The position numbers and the translations under genes are program-made. The notes below the pieces were generated by a model. It ran no database searches. It saw nothing but the letters and a program-made list of their open reading frames with translations, and was not told where the DNA came from. A DNA stretch of 64,000 nucleotides from Blastococcus aurantiacus (GTDB taxonomy: Bacteria; Actinomycetota; Actinomycetes; Mycobacteriales; Geodermatophilaceae). Of this stretch, positions 43,181 to 54,345 are shown piece by piece. Position 1 is the stretch's first letter; every line of letters begins with the position of its first letter. The DNA is taken from contig NZ_FNBT01000008.1 of NCBI RefSeq assembly GCF_900102425.1, positions 124,001-188,000 of the forward strand, written 5' to 3'.

Positions 43181-43672
43181 ATGGCCGACGCGTCCTTCGA
43201 CGTGGTCAGCAAGGTCGACCGGCAAGAGGTCGACAACGCCCTGAACCAGACGGGCAAGGAGCTGTCCCAGCGCTTCGACTTCCGTGGCACCAACGCCACC
43301 ATCGCCTGGGCGGGCGAGGAGGGGGTGACGCTCCAGGCCGACACCGAGGAGCGCGTCTCGGCCGCCCTGGAGGTGTTCAAGGAGAAGCTGATCAAGCGGA
43401 ACATCTCGCTCAAGGTCCTCGACGCCGACGAGCCGCAGTCCTCGGGCAAGAGCTACAAGATCTCCGCCCGCATCAAGCAGGGCATCGAGTCCGACGTCGC
43501 CAAGAAGATCTCCAAGCTGATCCGCGACGAGGGCCCCAAGGGCGTGCAGGCCCAGATCCAGGGCGACCAGCTCCGGGTCAGCGGCAAGAAGCGCGACGAC
43601 CTGCAGGCGGTGCAGCAGCTGCTGCGCGGTGCCGACCTCGACGTCGCGCTGCAGTTCGACAACTACCGCTGA
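43181..43672 (+). CDS. YajQ family nucleotide-binding protein
   Basis: A 163-residue protein starting [20 protein letters not shown] at 43181, after GGGGAGAA; the upstream frame runs through tRNA-Tyr and is rejected. Family phrases [36 protein letters not shown] and [20 protein letters not shown] are present. Some YajQ proteins bind cyclic di-GMP (shown in Xanthomonas and Pseudomonas homologues), an interesting link with the phosphodiesterase 3.6 kb away, but binding here is inference. Confidence 0.92.
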   Translation: MADASFDVVSKVDRQEVDNALNQTGKELSQRFDFRGTNATIAWAGEEGVTLQADTEERVSAALEVFKEKLIKRNISLKVLDADEPQSSGKSYKISARIKQGIESDVAKKISKLIRDEGPKGVQAQIQGDQLRVSGKKRDDLQAVQQLLRGADLDVALQFDNYR

Positions 43673-43678
43673 GCCGCA

Positions 43679-43714
43679 CGTCCCGGGAGCTCCGGTCCGC
43701 CGGCTCCCGGGACG
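43679..43714. terminator. Bidirectional terminator after the yajQ-like gene
   Basis: Perfect 12-bp stem (43679-43690 with 43703-43714) with a 12-nt loop, between the converging yajQ-like and sigma-factor genes. Confidence 0.75.
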
Positions 43715-43723
43715 CGTCAGCGT

Positions 43724-44608
43724 TCAGCTCTCCAGCAGCACGACGTCGAGGGTCTGCACGACCGCCGGGTCGGACACCACCTCGATCGCGGTGATGCGCC
43801 CGTCCCGGACCACGAACTCCAGCGCCGCCCGGACGCGCCCGTCGGGCGTGAAGACGGCGCCGGGGGCGTCGTCGACGACCGCCGCGTGGGCGGCCTGCGC
43901 CTTGCCGAGGAACGCGCGGGCGACCTCTTCCCGTCCGCGCAGCCGCTCGATCCCGCCCAGCGCCGGGACGGCGGTGTCCGCCCGCAGCACGACGTCGGGG
44001 TCGAGCACGGCCAGCAGCCCGCCGAAGTCCCCGCCGCGCGCGGCGGCCAGGAACGCCCGGACCGCGTGCTCGCGGCGCCGGGCATCCGTCGGGTCCTCCG
44101 CGCCCGGGCCGACCTCGCGCACCCGGCGCCGGGCTCGGCTGGCCAGCTGGCGGGCCGCCGCCGGGCTGCGGTCCAGCACCGCCGCGACCGACTCGAACGG
44201 GACGGCGAAGAGGTCGTGCAGCACGAAGGCGAGCCGCTCCGGCGGCGTCAGGGTGTCCAGGACGACGAGCAGCGCGCGGCCCACCGACTCGGCGAGCACC
44301 GCCTCGGCCTCCGGCTCGAGCCCACCCCCCGCGTCCGGCGCCATCGGGTCGAGCGGCTCCTCGCGGCGCACGGCCCGGCGACGCAGCATGTCCAGGCACA
44401 CCCGGGCGACGACCGTCGTCAGCCAGCCGCCGAGGTTGTCCACGCCGCCCGCGCCGGCCCGCTGCAGGCGCAGCCACGCCTCCTGCACGGCGTCCTGCGC
44501 CTCGTCCCCGGCACCGAGCACGCGGTACGCGACCGCCAGCAGGTGCGCACGATGGGCCTCGAACTGCTCGGCCAGGAGCTGGTCCGGCACTGCGGCGTCC
44601 TCGCTCAC
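43724..44608 (-). CDS. ECF41-type RNA polymerase sigma factor (SigJ-like)
   Basis: A 294-residue ECF sigma factor. Region 2 (FEAHRAHLLAVAYRVLGAGD; WLTTVVARVCLDMLRRRAVR) and region 4 (DTLTPPERLAFVLHDLFAVP; SPAAARQLASRARRRV) are followed by a fused C-terminal SnoaL/NTF2-like domain (about 180-294), the mark of ECF41, where that domain replaces an anti-sigma factor. The start is GTG at 44606-44608 with GGAGG 11 nt upstream. Its own upstream region carries an ECF41-type promoter, suggesting autoregulation, and a mirror promoter faces the VOC gene. The inducing signal is unknown. Confidence 0.9.
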   Translation of the reverse strand: MSEDAAVPDQLLAEQFEAHRAHLLAVAYRVLGAGDEAQDAVQEAWLRLQRAGAGGVDNLGGWLTTVVARVCLDMLRRRAVRREEPLDPMAPDAGGGLEPEAEAVLAESVGRALLVVLDTLTPPERLAFVLHDLFAVPFESVAAVLDRSPAAARQLASRARRRVREVGPGAEDPTDARRREHAVRAFLAAARGGDFGGLLAVLDPDVVLRADTAVPALGGIERLRGREEVARAFLGKAQAAHAAVVDDAPGAVFTPDGRVRAALEFVVRDGRITAIEVVSDPAVVQTLDVVLLES

Positions 44609-44610
44609 CC

Positions 44611-44636
44611 GTCACATCCTCCCGTCGGGGTCCGTC
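44611..44636 (+). promoter_or_regulatory. ECF41-type promoter for the VOC gene
   Basis: GTCACA (44611-44616), 16-bp spacer, CGTC (44633-44636) on the plus strand. The published ECF41 target motif is TGTCACA and CGTC. It lies 55 bp before the VOC start. Confidence 0.65.
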
Positions 44637-44644
44637 AGTCCTGT

Positions 44645-44670
44645 GACGGCGCAGGCCGCCGTGATGTGAC
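44645..44670 (-). promoter_or_regulatory. ECF41-type promoter for the sigma gene
   Basis: GTCACA (minus strand of 44665-44670), 16-bp spacer, CGTC (minus strand of 44645-44648), the same spacing as the divergent copy, 36 bp before the sigma-factor GTG. Confidence 0.65.
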
Positions 44671-44691
44671 CGAGAGCAGAGGAGAACCACC

Positions 44692-45084
44692 ATGGACAAG
44701 CCCGGACGAGAGCTCGGCAGCGTCCGCTACCTGGTCGACGACGTCGGTGCCGCCGTCGACTTCTACGGAGGCGTGCTCGGCTTCCGCGTGGGGTTCGACG
44801 CCCGTCCCGCCGTCGCCGAGCTGGTGCGGGGCTCGCTGCGCCTGCTGGTCAGCGGCCCGGTCAGCTCGGCCGGCCGGCCCATGCCCGACGGGCGGGTGCC
44901 GGCGCCGGGCGGCTGGAACCGCATCCACCTGCTGGTGGACGACATCGACGCCGAGGTGGCCCGGCTGACGGCAGCGGGCGTCCCCTTCCGCAACGAGGTC
45001 CTCGACGGTCCGGGCGGTCGCCAGGTCCTGGTCGAGGACCCGTGCGGGAACCCCGTGGAGCTGTTCCAGCCCGCCGGCGGCTAG
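44692..45084 (+). CDS. VOC (glyoxalase/bleomycin-resistance fold) family protein
   Basis: A 130-residue single-repeat pair of the vicinal-oxygen-chelate fold: [20 protein letters not shown] at 11-30 and the second half [20 protein letters not shown] with the closing [16 protein letters not shown] His (IHLLVD) and a Glu (VELF) match common metal positions. ATG at 44692 follows AGAGGAG. Divergent from the ECF41 sigma gene and preceded by its predicted promoter, so it is the likely regulon member. Its stop overlaps the htpX stop. Substrate unknown. Confidence 0.82.
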   Translation: MDKPGRELGSVRYLVDDVGAAVDFYGGVLGFRVGFDARPAVAELVRGSLRLLVSGPVSSAGRPMPDGRVPAPGGWNRIHLLVDDIDAEVARLTAAGVPFRNEVLDGPGGRQVLVEDPCGNPVELFQPAGG

Positions 45085-45959
45085 CGCGGACCGGTGTCCC
45101 GGGCCATCGCCTCGAGGCGGGCGATGCGCTCGGGCATCGGCGGGTGCGAGGCGAACATCGACGCCATGCCCTGACCGCGGAACGGGTTGGCGATCATCAG
45201 GTGGCTCTGGGTGACCAGCCGGTCCTCCTGCGGCAGCGGCCGCGCGGCCGCGCCCCGCTCGATCTTGCGCAGCGCCGACGCCAGCGCCAGCGGGTCCTGC
45301 GAGAGCTGCGCGCCGGTCGCGTCGGCCTGGAACTCGCGGCTGCGGCTCACTGCCATCTGCACCAGACCGGCGGCCAGCGGGCCGAGGAAGACGAGCAGCA
45401 GCCCGCCCAGCGCGTTGCCACCGCCGCGGTCGTCGCCGCCCCGGCCGCCGAACAGCGAGGCGAACATCGCCATGTGCGCGAGGTAGGTGATCACCGTGGC
45501 CATGGCGCCGGCGACCGAGCTGATCAGGATGTCGCGGTTGTAGACGTGCGAGAGCTCGTGGGCGAGGACGCCGCGCAGCTCCCGGCGGTCGAGCAGCTCG
45601 AGGATGCCCTGGGTGACGCAGACGGCGGCGTTGCGCGGGTTCCGTCCGGTGGCGAACGCGTTGGGCTGGTCGGTCGGGCTGACGTAGAGCCGCGGCATGG
45701 GCTGGCGGGCCTCGGTCGCCAGCTCGCGCACCATCGCGTAGAGCTGCGGGGCCTGGGTCTCGGTCACCGGGAAGGCGCGCATCGCCCGCAGCGCAAGCTT
45801 GTCGGAGTTGAAGTACGCGTAACCGTTGACGCCCAGCGCGATCACGAGGGCGATGAGCAGCCCGCCCCGTCCCCCGATCAGCGCGCCGGCGAACAGGATG
45901 AGCCCGCCCATGAGACCGAGGAGGACGGCGGTCTTGAGTCCGTTGTTCCAGCGCTGCAC
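45081..45959 (-). CDS. htpX: Protease HtpX homologue
   Basis: Membrane zinc protease of quality control. The 292-residue product has two N-terminal helices ([39 protein letters not shown]), zinc motif HELSH at 134-138 with third ligand Glu209 in SREFQAD, and two further hydrophobic segments around 145-205. The GTG at 45957-45959 is chosen by comparison with actinobacterial HtpX starts ([11 protein letters not shown]); the open frame extends upstream into the divergent korA promoter. [11 protein letters not shown] forms a flexible loop. Confidence 0.92.
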   Translation of the reverse strand: MQRWNNGLKTAVLLGLMGGLILFAGALIGGRGGLLIALVIALGVNGYAYFNSDKLALRAMRAFPVTETQAPQLYAMVRELATEARQPMPRLYVSPTDQPNAFATGRNPRNAAVCVTQGILELLDRRELRGVLAHELSHVYNRDILISSVAGAMATVITYLAHMAMFASLFGGRGGDDRGGGNALGGLLLVFLGPLAAGLVQMAVSRSREFQADATGAQLSQDPLALASALRKIERGAAARPLPQEDRLVTQSHLMIANPFRGQGMASMFASHPPMPERIARLEAMARDTGPR

Positions 45960-46080
45960 GACCCTCTCAACGGCGCCGCGGCGGACGCCGTTCCCGGCCG
46001 ACCTGGCGGAATGCACCGCACCACCGGGTGGTTGCTCCTGACAATCCGCACCTATCGTGTCCGGATCCATACCCGGGCGC

Positions 46081-46098
46081 GGTTACGCGCACGTAACC
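46081..46098. promoter_or_regulatory. Inverted repeat before korA
   Basis: GGTTACG (46081-46087) and CGTAACC (46092-46098) form a perfect 7-bp inverted repeat with a 4-bp spacer, 24 bp before the korA ATG in the htpX-korA divergent region. A possible plus-strand -10 TAACCT overlaps its right arm. Operator role inferred. Confidence 0.45.
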
Positions 46099-46122
46099 TC
46101 GGCCGGTGGAGGTACACCACTG

Positions 46123-49220
<3,098 letters not shown>

Positions 49221-49241
49221 CGACCCACTCCGTCCGACACC

Positions 49242-49273
49242 ACGGGCCCGTCTCCCCCGGGAGGCGGGCCCGT
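49242..49273 (+). terminator. Terminator after korB
   Basis: Stem ACGGGCCCG (49242-49250) with CGGGCCCGT (49265-49273), extended inside by CTCCC/GGGAG. It follows the korB stop by 21 nt and lies 12 nt past the end of the opposing MocR gene, so it can serve both. Confidence 0.75.
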
Positions 49274-49285
49274 CGTCGTCCCGGG

Positions 49286-50653
49286 CTACCCCTGCAGCAG
49301 CGCGGTGAGCGCGGGGAGCGCGTGGTCCAGCTCGGCACGCGTCGGCGCGGCGAAGCCGAGCACCAGTCCCGCGCGGCGGCCGGGCCCGCCGTCGAGGTGG
49401 TGCCGGCCCAGCCCGTCCAGCGCGAGGCCGCGCCGCGCGGCCTCGCCGATCAGCGTCTCCTCCGCAGCGACGTCGTCCAACGGCACGAGGACGTGCGCAC
49501 CCGCAGGGTCGCCCTCGACGACGCGCCCCGCAGCGGTGACCGCGGTCCGCACGAGTTCCCTGCGGCCGGCCATCTCGCGGCGCAGCCGACGGAGGTGGCG
49601 GGACAGGTCGCCGGAGCCCGCCAGCGCGGCGAGGACGCGCTGGCCGGCGCGCGCCGGCCGCATCGCGGTGGCGGCGCGGCGGGCCAACAGGTCCGCGCGC
49701 ACCGGTGCCGGGGCGACGAGCCAGCCCACGCCGAGCGTGGGACTGAGGATCTTGCTCGAGGTGCCGAGGTGCACGACGACGTCGGGCCCGAGGACGCCGA
49801 GCAGCGGTAGCGGGGCGACGTCGAAGCGCAGCTCGCCGTCGTAGTCGTCCTCCAGCACCCACCAGCCCTCCGCGCGCGCCCGGGCGACGAGGTCCAGCCG
49901 GCGCGCGGCGGACATCCGCCGGCCGGTCGGGAACTGGTGGGCGGGCGTGCAGTAGACGGCCGCGAGACCGCCGGGCAGGGCGTCGACGACCAGCCCGTCG
50001 TCGTCGACCGGCACCGGGACGACCTCGATGCCCGCGTCACGCAGCGCCGCCACCGCCCGCGAGTAGCCCGGGTCCTCCACGGCCACCCGGCTGCCCGGTG
50101 GCAGGAGCCGCGCCACCTCGCCGACCGCGGCCGAGGTGCCGGCGGTGGCCAGGACGTCGTCCGCGCCGGCCACCAGCCCGCGGTGGCGGAGCAGGTGCTC
50201 GGCGACCGCCGCCCGGAAGCCGGGGTCGCCCGCGTCCTCGGGCCGGGGGTCCGGGGCCAGGTCGCCCGCCGCGCGCCAGGCCCGCCGCCACGCGGCGCGA
50301 TCCAGCACCTCCAGGCACGGCGACCCGGCCCGCAGGTCGACGAGTGCGGGCGCGGGCTCGCCGGCAGCCGTCCGCGGCGACGGCGCCGCCGGCGCGGAGG
50401 GCACCGCCCCCAGCACGAACGTCCCCACGCCCCGGCGACCGCCGGCCCAGCCCTCGGCCAGCAGCTGGTCGTAGGCGGCGCTGGTGACCGTGCGGCTGAC
50501 CCGGAGCGCGACCGCCAGCTCCCGGGTCGAGGGCAGCCGGTCACCGGGCCGCAGGGCCCCGGCGGCCGCCGCGCCGCGCAGCGCATCGGCCAGCTGCGCC
50601 GACAGCGGTGCGCTCGAGGACCGGTCGAGCACGACGGGCGGGATGCCGGTCAC
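49286..50653 (-). CDS. MocR/PdxR-type transcriptional regulator (GntR-aminotransferase fusion)
   Basis: A 455-residue fusion: GntR winged helix (PLSAQLADALRGAAAAGALR; DRLPSTRELAVALRVSRTVT; YDQLLAEGWAGGRRGVGTFV) and a fold-type I aminotransferase-like domain from about 105. The PLP lysine is Lys301 in LGTSSKILSPTLGVGW, with the aspartate in LEDDYDGELRFD. PdxR members sense PLP and control vitamin B6 genes. The divergent pyridoxamine-phosphate-oxidase-like gene fits such a role. GTG start. Confidence 0.85.
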   Translation of the reverse strand: MTGIPPVVLDRSSSAPLSAQLADALRGAAAAGALRPGDRLPSTRELAVALRVSRTVTSAAYDQLLAEGWAGGRRGVGTFVLGAVPSAPAAPSPRTAAGEPAPALVDLRAGSPCLEVLDRAAWRRAWRAAGDLAPDPRPEDAGDPGFRAAVAEHLLRHRGLVAGADDVLATAGTSAAVGEVARLLPPGSRVAVEDPGYSRAVAALRDAGIEVVPVPVDDDGLVVDALPGGLAAVYCTPAHQFPTGRRMSAARRLDLVARARAEGWWVLEDDYDGELRFDVAPLPLLGVLGPDVVVHLGTSSKILSPTLGVGWLVAPAPVRADLLARRAATAMRPARAGQRVLAALAGSGDLSRHLRRLRREMAGRRELVRTAVTAAGRVVEGDPAGAHVLVPLDDVAAEETLIGEAARRGLALDGLGRHHLDGGPGRRAGLVLGFAAPTRAELDHALPALTALLQG

Positions 50654-50680
50654 CGCACCTCCCCGGTCGAGTGGCCTGCG

Positions 50681-50705
50681 GGAACGCTAGCCGATTGGCC
50701 GTTCC
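50681..50705. promoter_or_regulatory. Putative MocR operator
   Basis: GGAACG (50681-50686) and CGTTCC (50700-50705) form a perfect inverted repeat with a 13-bp spacer, in the 83-bp region between the divergent MocR and oxidase-like genes. Confidence 0.45.
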
Positions 50706-50736
50706 GGGAGGCCACCCGGTCGGCGAGCATGGGGGC

Positions 50737-51423
50737 ATGGACGCCACCCCTCCGCTGTCACCGACCGAGCGCAGCACCGTCCGCCGGGGCGCGAAGCGTG
50801 CGCGCTCCGACCGCCGCGACCTGTACGCGGTCCTCGACGCCGGGCTGGTGGGCCACCTGGCCGTCGTCCTCGACGGCGCCCCGGTGGTGCTGCCGACGGG
50901 CTACGGCCGGCACGACGACACCCTCTACCTGCACGGCTCGACAGGTGCCGCGACGCTGCGCGCCGCCCTCGCCGGTGCGCCGGTCTGCTTCACCGTCACC
51001 CACGTGGACGGCGTCGTCTACGCGCGGTCGGTGTTCCACCACTCGATGAACTACCGGTGTGCGGTGGTCCACGGTCTGGCGCGCCCGGTGACCGACCCCG
51101 ACGAGCAGCTGCTCGGCCTCCGGGCGCTCACCGAGCAGCTGGCTCCCGGCTCCTGGGACACCGCCCGCCTGCCCGACCGGAAGGAACTGGCGGCCACCGC
51201 GGTGCTCGCCCTGGACCTGGCCGAGGCCAGCGTCAAGATCCGGACCGGCCCACCCGGGGACGACGAGCGGGACCTGCCCGCCCCGGGCGACCCCGACCCG
51301 GTGTGGGCCGGTGTCCTGCCGATCACCACCGTGCTCGGCCGCCCGGAGCCGTGCCCGTTGCTCCCTGCCGGCACCGCCGTGCCGGCGCGGGTGTCCGGGC
51401 GGACGCCGGTCCCCGCAGGGTGA
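50737..51423 (+). CDS. Pyridoxamine 5'-phosphate oxidase-family protein
   Basis: A 228-residue split-barrel flavin-binding protein of the FMN-binding, PNPOx-like class: VGHLAVVLDGAPVVLPTGYG, DDTLYLHGSTGAATLRAALA, VCFTVTHVDGVVYARSVFHH, SMNYRCAVVHGLARPV and the C-terminal part with VWAGVLPITTVLGRP. The ATG at 50737 lies 83 nt from the divergent MocR regulator. It may act on B6 vitamers, or merely be a FMN/heme-binding relative; enzymatic activity is not proven by sequence. Confidence 0.82.
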   Translation: MDATPPLSPTERSTVRRGAKRARSDRRDLYAVLDAGLVGHLAVVLDGAPVVLPTGYGRHDDTLYLHGSTGAATLRAALAGAPVCFTVTHVDGVVYARSVFHHSMNYRCAVVHGLARPVTDPDEQLLGLRALTEQLAPGSWDTARLPDRKELAATAVLALDLAEASVKIRTGPPGDDERDLPAPGDPDPVWAGVLPITTVLGRPEPCPLLPAGTAVPARVSGRTPVPAG

Positions 51424-51472
51424 CGCCGCGCGGACCCGACCCGCGACGCCGGGCCGGGCCCGCGCGTGCGCA

Positions 51473-52017
51473 TCAGCGGCGCCCGGCGCCGACGACCTGG
51501 ACCCAGCGGTTCTTGGACGCCGGCATCGCGGTCTGCTCGTCCTCCCCGGCCACGAGGCAGAACTGCAGCCAGGCCCGGCCGTTCACCAGGTACCCGAGCG
51601 GCCGGGTGGGCGGCGGCGGGACCTCGTCGTCGAGGTCCTCCGGCCGGTTCGCGACGGGGTGCCGGCCGAGATCGACGGGCTTGGTCTGCCAGCGGCCGTT
51701 GCAGCGCACCGCGACGTCCTGCGTGATGTTCGTGTCGTACCAGGCGTCCACGGTGGTGCTGCTGCCCGGGGCCGTCGGGTCCTGCCCACCCTGCTTGACC
51801 GACACCCACAGGTGGATGGGCTCCCCGGCCCGGCATCGGTAGCTGCCCAGCACCTGCACGGTGTCGGCCTTCCAGGGCACGGACCAGACGACCGGCGTGA
51901 CGAAGCCGATCTCGGGGCCCGGGGCGGCGGTGCCGGCGCGGCGGACGCCGACGACAGACCGGGGACGACGAGAGCGAGAGCGGCGAGCACGACGACGAGT
52001 ACGCGGGATGTGCGCAT
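51473..52017 (-). pseudogene. Secreted protein gene disrupted by a frameshift
   Basis: The ATG at 52015-52017, with GGAGG 7 nt upstream, opens a clear signal peptide (MRTSRVLVVVLAALALVVPG LSSASA). The mature part (GPEIGFVTPVVWSVPWKADT, then CRAGEPIHLWVSVKQGG, VRCNGRWQTKPVDLG, WLQFCLVAGEDEQ) reads in a different frame, from about 51935 down to the stop at 51473. Joining them needs one extra base in the GC-rich homopolymer stretch near 51925-51945. Either a real frameshift or a sequencing/assembly error. Product about 180 residues, exported, three cysteines, function unknown. Confidence 0.7.
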
Positions 52018-52140
52018 CGCGGACCTCCAGGAGGGGCGCCCGCGCCCGGCGGGCGATCGACAGATGCTCCGAGGCCCTGGCGTCCGGTCCTGCCGGCCGG
52101 ACAGGAACTTCCCGCACCGCGCGGTCCCCGCGGTCGAGGA

Positions 52141-53280
52141 TCAGAGGCGAGGCGTCACCCTCAGTAGTTCGTCGGCCCCGTCACCGTTGTCGGTGGTGAC
52201 GTACAACGCGCCGTCGACGCCCTGGCGCACCGACCGGATCCGGCCGTGGGTGCCGTCGAGCTCGGGCACCCGGAACTGCTCGGTCACCCCGCCCGCGTCG
52301 TCGAGCCGCAGGGCGAGCACCCCCTGCTCCTTCAGCAGTCCGATCACCAGGAGCCCGTCGTAGCCCGCCCACTGGTCCCCGTCGAGGAACGTCGCTCCGC
52401 TCGTGGCCAGGGTGGGCACCCCGGAGGACCAGACGGCCGGGACGGCGCCGGGGATGTCGGGATCGGTCATCGGCACGCTCTCGTCGTAGGAGCCGCCGCC
52501 GTCGGGGTCCCACCCGTAGTTGCCGCCGTCGCGCAGCACGTTCACCTCGTCGTCGCGGTCCGGGCCGTGCTCCACGGAGAACACCTGTCCGCTTCCCGGG
52601 CGCACGGCCAGCCCCTGCACGTTGCGGTGCCCGAGCGTCCACACGGACACCGCTCCCGTCGCCGCGTCCACCCGCAGCACCTTGCCGCCGAGGGACTCCG
52701 GGTCCTGGGGGGCCGAGCCGTCGGCGGTGTCCCCGGTGCCGACGAGCAGGGCGCCGTCGGGCGCGAACTGGAGCCGGCACCCGCCGTGCCGCCCGATCTC
52801 CTCGTTGAGCGGCAGCCCGGCGACGAGCGGATCGGCGGCGCGGGTGGCGGCGGACCAGTCGGGTGCGACCGTCCACGCGATCACCTGGATCGATCCGTCC
52901 CGGTCGCCCTGGCAGCTGTAGAGCCGGCGGTTCCCCTCGAAGGCGGGGTCGAGCTCGAGCCCCATCAGGCCCGTCTCGCCGAGTGCGAAGAGGTCGTCGA
53001 AGTCCGCCCGCACCTCGCGCACCGTGCCGTCGGGCAGGACCGCGGTCAGCCCGCCGGCGCGCTCGTCCACCAGCAGCGTGCCGTCGGGGGCCTGGACCAC
53101 GTCCCAAGGGTTCTGCAGGCCGTCGGCGACCGTCTCGACCTGCAGCTCCGGCGCCCCGGCCGGCGCCTCACCGGCCGGCGCTCGCCCGGCCGGGTCCGGA
53201 GAGCCCTCGTCGGCGGAGGCCCCGCAGCCGGAGAGCACGAGGAGGACGGCGAGGACGAGAGCGGGGCGGCGCACCCCCAC
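52141..53280 (-). CDS. PQQ-dependent sugar dehydrogenase-like lipoprotein
   Basis: A 379-residue protein with signal peptide and lipobox (LVLAVLLVLSGC, Cys19), a Gly/Ala/Pro linker, then a six-bladed beta-propeller of the soluble glucose/aldose dehydrogenase type: DGLQNPWDVVQAPDGTLLV, GETGLMGLELDPAFEGNRRL, FAPDGALLVGTGDTADGSAP, LGHRNVQGLAVRPGSGQVFS, EHGPDRDDEVNVLRDGGNYG. HRN(P/V)QGL and EHGP are PQQ-site motifs. GTG start at 53278-53280. No PQQ synthesis genes lie here. Begins 9 nt after the polyprenyl synthase stop, so possibly cotranscribed. Confidence 0.85.
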   Translation of the reverse strand: MGVRRPALVLAVLLVLSGCGASADEGSPDPAGRAPAGEAPAGAPELQVETVADGLQNPWDVVQAPDGTLLVDERAGGLTAVLPDGTVREVRADFDDLFALGETGLMGLELDPAFEGNRRLYSCQGDRDGSIQVIAWTVAPDWSAATRAADPLVAGLPLNEEIGRHGGCRLQFAPDGALLVGTGDTADGSAPQDPESLGGKVLRVDAATGAVSVWTLGHRNVQGLAVRPGSGQVFSVEHGPDRDDEVNVLRDGGNYGWDPDGGGSYDESVPMTDPDIPGAVPAVWSSGVPTLATSGATFLDGDQWAGYDGLLVIGLLKEQGVLALRLDDAGGVTEQFRVPELDGTHGRIRSVRQGVDGALYVTTDNGDGADELLRVTPRL

Positions 53281-53289
53281 AGCATGGCG

Positions 53290-54345
53290 CTAGCTGGTGC
53301 GCGTCACCACGTAGTCGCACAACGCGGACAGCGCGTCGCGGACGTCGCCGGCGGGGATGTCGGCCAGCTGGGCCCGTGCCCGGTCGGCGTACTCGCGCAG
53401 CACCCCGGTGGCCCGCTCCAGCGAACGGGACGACCGCAGCAGGGCCAGCGCCTCCGCGTGCTCGGCGTCATCGGTGACGGGGGCCGCGACGAGTTCCCTC
53501 AACCGCGCCTCGGCGGGGTCGTCGCCGGCCAACGCGAACAGCGCCGGGAGGGTGGCGATGCCCTCCCGCAGGTCGGTGCCCGGGGACTTCCCGGAGGCGC
53601 CGGCGACGCTGACGATGTCGATGAGGTCGTCGGAGAGCTGGAAGGCCACCCCCACCTCCTCGCCGAACGCGGTGAGCGCGTCGACCAGCTCGCCGTCGAC
53701 CCCGGCGAAGGTGGCGCCGAACCGGGCCGAGGTGGCGACCAGCGAGCCGGTCTTGTCCGCGAGCACCTCGAGGTAGTGGCCCACCGGGTCGTCGCCGGGC
53801 TGGGCGCCCACCGTCTCGCGGATCTGGCCGGTGACCAGGCGCTCGAAGGTCCGGGCCTGGATGCGGACCGCCTCCGGGCCCAGATCGGCCAGCAGGTCCG
53901 ACGCGCGGGCGAAGAGGAGATCGCCGGTCAGGATCGCGATGCTGTTGGTCCAGCGGCTGTTCGCGCTGGGGGCTCCGCGCCGCACGGAGGCCTCGTCCAT
54001 GACGTCGTCGTGGTACAGCGTCGCCAGGTGGGTGAGCTCGCAGACGACCGCCGCCGAGGTCACCTCGGGACGCTCCGGATCGCCCAGCTGCGCGGCCAGC
54101 AGGGCCAGCATCGGGCGGAAGCGCTTGCCACCGGCGGCCATGAGGTGACCGGCGGCCTCGCGCACGAAGGGGTGCTCGCTGCCGACGGAGTCGGCGAGCG
54201 CCGACTCGACCCGCGCCAGCCCCTCGGCCAGGGCGACGCCCAGGGGTCCGTCGGGCAGCCAGGGGCCCATGGTGGAGGCCGGCGTCGAGATCCGGTGCCA
54301 GACCTCGGTGGGGGTGCCGTCGGCTGCGGCACGGGCTCCGGTCAT
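53290..54345 (-). CDS. Polyprenyl diphosphate synthase (menaquinone side chain)
   Basis: A 351-residue trans-prenyltransferase. First Asp-rich motif DDVMD at 113-117 in LATLYHDDVMDEASVRRG, second DDLID at 239-243 in QLSDDLIDIVS, plus AGGKRFRP. The ATG at 54343-54345 shares a base with the nuoN stop (TGATG). It likely makes the long isoprenoid tail of menaquinone, the quinone for the neighbouring NADH dehydrogenase; chain length cannot be told. The same nuoN-grcC proximity is found in other actinobacteria. Confidence 0.9.
   Translation of the reverse strand: MTGARAAADGTPTEVWHRISTPASTMGPWLPDGPLGVALAEGLARVESALADSVGSEHPFVREAAGHLMAAGGKRFRPMLALLAAQLGDPERPEVTSAAVVCELTHLATLYHDDVMDEASVRRGAPSANSRWTNSIAILTGDLLFARASDLLADLGPEAVRIQARTFERLVTGQIRETVGAQPGDDPVGHYLEVLADKTGSLVATSARFGATFAGVDGELVDALTAFGEEVGVAFQLSDDLIDIVSVAGASGKSPGTDLREGIATLPALFALAGDDPAEARLRELVAAPVTDDAEHAEALALLRSSRSLERATGVLREYADRARAQLADIPAGDVRDALSALCDYVVTRTS

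Noticed and set aside
53046-53285. A 79-codon frame starting MLWGCAAPL overlapping the PQQ dehydrogenase start
   Set aside because: It resembles a lipobox only by chance; the dehydrogenase frame has its own complete signal peptide and lipobox (LSGC) that continues directly into the propeller.
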